This document shows positions 28,384 through 32,377 of a DNA stretch of 32,377 bases, in pieces. Position 1 is the stretch's first letter. Each line of letters starts with the position of its first letter. The translations under genes and the position numbers were made by a program. Source of the stretch: Methylobacter sp. GTDB taxonomy: Bacteria > Pseudomonadota > Gammaproteobacteria > Methylococcales > Methylomonadaceae. The notes under the pieces were generated by a model. It saw nothing but the letters and a program-made list of their open reading frames with translations. It made no database searches and was not told the DNA's origin. Location of the stretch: the NCBI GenBank assembly GCA_002928495.1, contig PERF01000017.1, forward strand, positions 1 through 32,377, read 5' to 3'.

Positions 28384-29796
28384 ATGCCGCATAAAATTTT
28401 CCGCACCAAATCAACAGCCGCTATTGACATTGAAGACACCGGTCTAAAACGCTGTTTATCAGCATGGGATCTGACATTTTTAGGTATAGGCGCGATCATA
28501 GGCACCGGCATATTTGTTTTGACCGGCGTTGCCGCCGCGACCCAAGCCGGCCCTGCCGTGATTGTGTCGTTTATCCTTGCCGGTTTGGCTTGTGGGTTTG
28601 CCGCCTTGGCTTATGCCGAATTAGCCGCTTCCGTCGGCGGTTGCGGCAGCGCTTATGGTTACAGTTATGTTGCTTTCGGTGAGCTGGTGGCGTTCATGAT
28701 CGGCTGGGATCTATTATTGGAATACAGCGTAGCCGTTGCCACAGTAGCAAATGGCTGGTCCGGCTATTTTAACAATGCCTTGACCGCCATCGGCTTGGCC
28801 TTGCCGGAAGCGCTTACCAAAGCCCCAAAGCTCGGCGGTCTCATTAACCTCCCCGCCTCCGGCATAATCCTGATCCTAATGGGACTGCTTATAACCGGCA
28901 CCCAACACAGCGCCAAAACCAATACCGCCATGGTATTTATCAAACTATTGACTATTGCCGTATTTATTGGGGTCGCTATCTTTCATATCAACCCATCCAA
29001 TTGGCAACCCTTCATGCCATTCGGCTGGTTTGATACTTTACCGGACGGCAAAACCACCGGCGTGCTAGCTGGCGCATCGCTGGTATTTTTTGCCTACGTG
29101 GGCTTTGATGCCGTGTCCACTGCCGGCGAGGAAGCCAAAAACCCGCAACAGGATTTGCCTTTCGGCATAGTTACCTCGTTGGCATTTTGTACCGTTATTT
29201 ATATTATCGTCTCCGGCTTGCTTACCGGCGTGGTGCCTTATTCCCAATTGAACGTCTCCTCGCCGGTCGCCCATGCCTTGCAACTATTGGGTATTAACTG
29301 GGCTTCCGCGCTGGTGGCAACCGGTGTTATTGCAGGCTTGACCACGGTCATGCTGGTACTTTACTACGCATTAACCCGAATCTTATTCGCCATGGCACGC
29401 GATGGCTTGCTGTCGCCGTTTTTTAACCAAATTAACCCCAAAACCCAAACTCCCACGCGTGTAATCGTCATGTGCGGCATTATAATGGCGGTCATTGCCG
29501 GTCTGATTCCCTTGGGTGATTTGGCGGAGCTGGTCAATATCGGCACTTTGGCGGCCTTTGTGCTGGTATGCCTGGGAGTGCTATTTCTTCGCGTCAGCAA
29601 ACCGGAACTACCGAGGCCCTTCAAAGTACCTTTCGGCGTAACTCTGCCGGTTTTAGGAATGTTGTCATGTACCGCGCTAATGGCATTTTTACCCGCGATC
29701 ACTTGGTTGAGATTCATCATCTGGCTGGTAATCGGTTTAATCGTGTACTTTACTTATTCCATTCAACATAGCAGCTTAAACAATGAACCCAAATAA
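28384..29796 (+). CDS. APC-superfamily amino acid permease (cationic amino acid transporter-like)
   Basis: LTFLGIGAIIGTGIFVLTGVAAATQAGPAVIVSFILAG, FFAYVGFDAVSTAGEEAKNPQQDLPFGI; internal ATG at 28384 preferred to 28276. Confidence 0.92.
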   Translation: MPHKIFRTKSTAAIDIEDTGLKRCLSAWDLTFLGIGAIIGTGIFVLTGVAAATQAGPAVIVSFILAGLACGFAALAYAELAASVGGCGSAYGYSYVAFGELVAFMIGWDLLLEYSVAVATVANGWSGYFNNALTAIGLALPEALTKAPKLGGLINLPASGIILILMGLLITGTQHSAKTNTAMVFIKLLTIAVFIGVAIFHINPSNWQPFMPFGWFDTLPDGKTTGVLAGASLVFFAYVGFDAVSTAGEEAKNPQQDLPFGIVTSLAFCTVIYIIVSGLLTGVVPYSQLNVSSPVAHALQLLGINWASALVATGVIAGLTTVMLVLYYALTRILFAMARDGLLSPFFNQINPKTQTPTRVIVMCGIIMAVIAGLIPLGDLAELVNIGTLAAFVLVCLGVLFLRVSKPELPRPFKVPFGVTLPVLGMLSCTALMAFLPAITWLRFIIWLVIGLIVYFTYSIQHSSLNNEPK

Positions 29797-29815
29797 TGGG
29801 TAAATAACACTCACC

Positions 29816-30448
29816 ATGTACCTACCCAAGCACTTTGAAGAACAACGCATTGAAGTCCTGCACGCGTTAATCGAGGCATACCCCTTAGCCACGCTAATCA
29901 CGCATAATGACTATGGCCTCAACGCCAACCACATTCCGCTGCAACTGAAAACGACGCCCGGACTCGGATTGTTGCAAGGACACATTGCCCGCGCCAATCC
30001 GGTGTTAGCCGATCTTGACAAGCCTATTGAGCGTCTGGCGGTTTTTCAAGGCCCGCAAATGTATATTTCACCTTCCTGGTACGCCACTAAACAACAAACC
30101 GGCAAAGTGGTGCCTACCTGGAATTATTGCGTGGTACACGTTTACGGGCAAATCCGTTTGATTGACGATAGGAATTGGCTGCATGGGCATCTGACCGAGT
30201 TTACCCGCGACAAAGAATCCGGCCTGCCCGAACCCTGGTCGCTGGCAGATGCGCCTACCGATTTTATTGACCGCATCATTCAACACATTATTGGTTTTGA
30301 AATGACCATCACACGCTTGCAAGGAAAATGGAAAGTCAGCCAGAATCAACCACCTGAAAACCGGAAGAGTATCATTGAAGGCCTCTCGCAAAGCGGTTTA
30401 GCCGAAGCGCAAACCATGGCCAAAATAATAGAAAATTACCAAAATTAG
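29816..30448 (+). CDS. PaiB-family FMN-binding negative transcriptional regulator
   Basis: MYLPKHFEE...LATLITHNDYGLNANHIPLQL; YISPSWYATK...VVPTWNYCVVHVYG. Confidence 0.9.
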   Translation: MYLPKHFEEQRIEVLHALIEAYPLATLITHNDYGLNANHIPLQLKTTPGLGLLQGHIARANPVLADLDKPIERLAVFQGPQMYISPSWYATKQQTGKVVPTWNYCVVHVYGQIRLIDDRNWLHGHLTEFTRDKESGLPEPWSLADAPTDFIDRIIQHIIGFEMTITRLQGKWKVSQNQPPENRKSIIEGLSQSGLAEAQTMAKIIENYQN

Positions 30449-30466
30449 ACACAAAATGCCGTAACT

Positions 30467-31492
30467 GTGGAGAACATCATGAACAATCCGGCTGAATTAA
30501 ATTGGGGCATTTTAGGCGCCGCCCGTGTTAACGAGCGTTTATTACCGGCGATTGCTGAAGCGACTAATTCAAAGCTAATCGCCATAGCCAGCCGCCGGCC
30601 CGGCGCGGCGGCGGAAACCTTAGCCAAGTATGCGCCAGCTGACTGTGAGGCGATTGCTATGGACAACCCCGATAGCTTGCTGGAAACCCCGGAAATTCAG
30701 GCGGTCTATTTGCCCATGGCCAACCGTGAACATGCCGAATGGGCACTTAAAGCCATAGCACACGGCAAACATGTGCTTTGCGAAAAGCCAATGGCATTGG
30801 CTCTCAGTGACATAGAAGCCATTGAAGCAGCGGCCCGCCAATATAAAGTGACCGTGATGGAAGGCTTTATGTATTGCTTTCATCCTCAACACGCGCGTGT
30901 CCGCGAGCTGTTAGCCTCCGGCATTATCGGCGATATCCGTTCGGTACGCGCCAGCTATTCTTTTATGATGCGCCCGGCCCGGCTTTACCGCCTAGCGGAA
31001 CCAATCGCACGCGGCGGCGGGGCCATGTGGGATATCGGCTGCTATGCCATACACACGGTGCGGCAATTTTTCGATCACGACCCTGTTGCGGTTAGCGCTT
31101 TGGCCAAACTCACTGAAACCGGCGCCGACACTGCTTGCAGTGGTGTTATGGATTTCGGCGGCGGCTGTTACGGGCAGTTTGATTTTAGCTTTGAACGCGC
31201 CCGGCGCTGCGAATACGAAATTACCGGCACCTTAGGGGGGCTCAAGTGCCATACCGTTTGGCAGTTACCCAACGACGTGCCGGTAATCACTTGGTGGACA
31301 GAGGCAGGCCAGCAATGTGAAGAACGCCTGCCGCCAGCCAATCACTTTCGCCTGGAAATTGAACATTTCAGCGATTGCGTGCTCAATAACCAACCTCCGC
31401 TGCTGACCTTTGCCGATGCAAAAAGCAATTGCCGCGTAATTAATGCGATTTTACAATCGATTACCAGTGGACAAACCGTAAAAATCATTTGA
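30467..31492 (+). CDS. Gfo/Idh/MocA-family oxidoreductase
   Basis: WGILGAARVNERLLPAI, YLPMANREHAEWALKAIAHGKHVLCEKPMAL, EGFMYCFHPQH, GGGAMWDIGCYAIH. Confidence 0.92.
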   Translation: MENIMNNPAELNWGILGAARVNERLLPAIAEATNSKLIAIASRRPGAAAETLAKYAPADCEAIAMDNPDSLLETPEIQAVYLPMANREHAEWALKAIAHGKHVLCEKPMALALSDIEAIEAAARQYKVTVMEGFMYCFHPQHARVRELLASGIIGDIRSVRASYSFMMRPARLYRLAEPIARGGGAMWDIGCYAIHTVRQFFDHDPVAVSALAKLTETGADTACSGVMDFGGGCYGQFDFSFERARRCEYEITGTLGGLKCHTVWQLPNDVPVITWWTEAGQQCEERLPPANHFRLEIEHFSDCVLNNQPPLLTFADAKSNCRVINAILQSITSGQTVKII

Positions 31493-32377
31493 ACAGACCA
31501 CGATTGACCCTAAGAATTCTCATCATCACCGTTGCCTTGGTGATAGCCGCCTGCACGCCGCAAATCCATGGTCCGGGCGAAGTTAACAATCCGGGCCGGA
31601 TTTTAAGCAACCGTTTCATAACCGCCGATGAGGCCATGTTGCCACTAAAATCATGGCTTCCCGAGCAAGCGGCGGTCAAAGCCGTTTTAATTGCAATTCA
31701 TGGATTTAATGATTACAACAATTTTTTCCGTCAACCCGGCATGTTTTTCAGTGCTCAGGGTATTGCCTGTTACGCCTACGACCAACGCGGCTTTGGCGGC
31801 AGCCCAAGACCTGGCAGCTGGAGCGGCACCGGGGCTTATGTTAACGACCTTGACTTATTCGTTAGGCTGATCAAACGCAAACATCCAGGTTTACCGGTGT
31901 ATGTGTTAGGCGAAAGCATGGGCGGCGCGATTACTCTATCCACGCTATCGCTGGCCAATGCCACGCCCGTTGACGGCGCGATTTTAGTCGCTCCTGCTGT
32001 TTGGGGACGGGAAACCATGCCATGGTATCAGCAAAGCGCGCTGTGGATGTTGTCGCATACTTTTCCCGGGCTGACCTTAACCGGACGGGGTTTAAAAATT
32101 CAAGCCTCCGACAATATTGAAATGCTCAAGGCTTTATCCAAAGACCCGCTGGTAATCAAACATACCCGAGTGGAAGCCATTCATGGTTTGACCGATTTAA
32201 TGGACAGCGCCTTGCGCAATGCCGGTAAAATCAATACCAGAACACTGTTGGTATACGGCGAAAAAGATCAAATTATCCCTAAAAAAGCCACTCAACACTT
32301 TTTACACATGTTCTTGGAACATAATTCCGAGCAAAAGACGGTTGCCTTTTATCCAAACGGCTTTCACATGCTGCTGA
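31489..32377 (+). CDS. alpha/beta-hydrolase (monoacylglycerol lipase-like) lipoprotein, partial at right edge
   Basis: TTG start; lipobox-like LVIAAC; HGFNDYNNFF, YDQRGFGGS, GESMGGAI nucleophile elbow, GEKDQIIP; no stop in window. Confidence 0.85.
   Translation, partial: MNRPRLTLRILIITVALVIAACTPQIHGPGEVNNPGRILSNRFITADEAMLPLKSWLPEQAAVKAVLIAIHGFNDYNNFFRQPGMFFSAQGIACYAYDQRGFGGSPRPGSWSGTGAYVNDLDLFVRLIKRKHPGLPVYVLGESMGGAITLSTLSLANATPVDGAILVAPAVWGRETMPWYQQSALWMLSHTFPGLTLTGRGLKIQASDNIEMLKALSKDPLVIKHTRVEAIHGLTDLMDSALRNAGKINTRTLLVYGEKDQIIPKKATQHFLHMFLEHNSEQKTVAFYPNGFHMLL

Overview
The window is chromosomal, from what looks like a gammaproteobacterial methanotroph or methylotroph. The left edge holds a partial formylmethanofuran dehydrogenase subunit B (fhcB), and a PEP-CTERM protein is present. 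Much of the content is housekeeping: a lysine/DAP cluster (dapC-dapD-small ORF-ArsC/Spx-like-dapE), cvfB-like, rapA, a TonB-dependent receptor, mepA, a UPF0182 protein, serine acetyltransferase, L,D-transpeptidase, an APC permease, a PaiB-like protein, a Gfo/Idh/MocA oxidoreductase and an alpha/beta-hydrolase lipoprotein. Two regions stand out. (1) 16777-21241 is a three-gene envelope redox module: a hexaheme c-type cytochrome, a beta-barrel outer-membrane protein whose start overlaps the cytochrome gene, and a membrane protein with one CxxCH. (2) 21750-25727 is a LytTR-type two-component locus: a LytTR response regulator, a PEP-CTERM protein, a small membrane ORF, a LytS/YehU-like kinase and a receiver-only regulator paralogous to the first. 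Next to the PEP-CTERM gene is a three-copy direct repeat of TACTTTCACC with an exact 21-bp period, and a matching array with the same period lies 13 kb away at 9713-9764. The geometry resembles LytTR-family binding sites. Four conserved genes (a thioredoxin-like gene, dapD, the TonB receptor and the LytTR regulator) each carry one frameshift explainable by a 1-2 nt deletion, which suggests consensus or assembly errors. No tRNA, rRNA or CRISPR was recognised.
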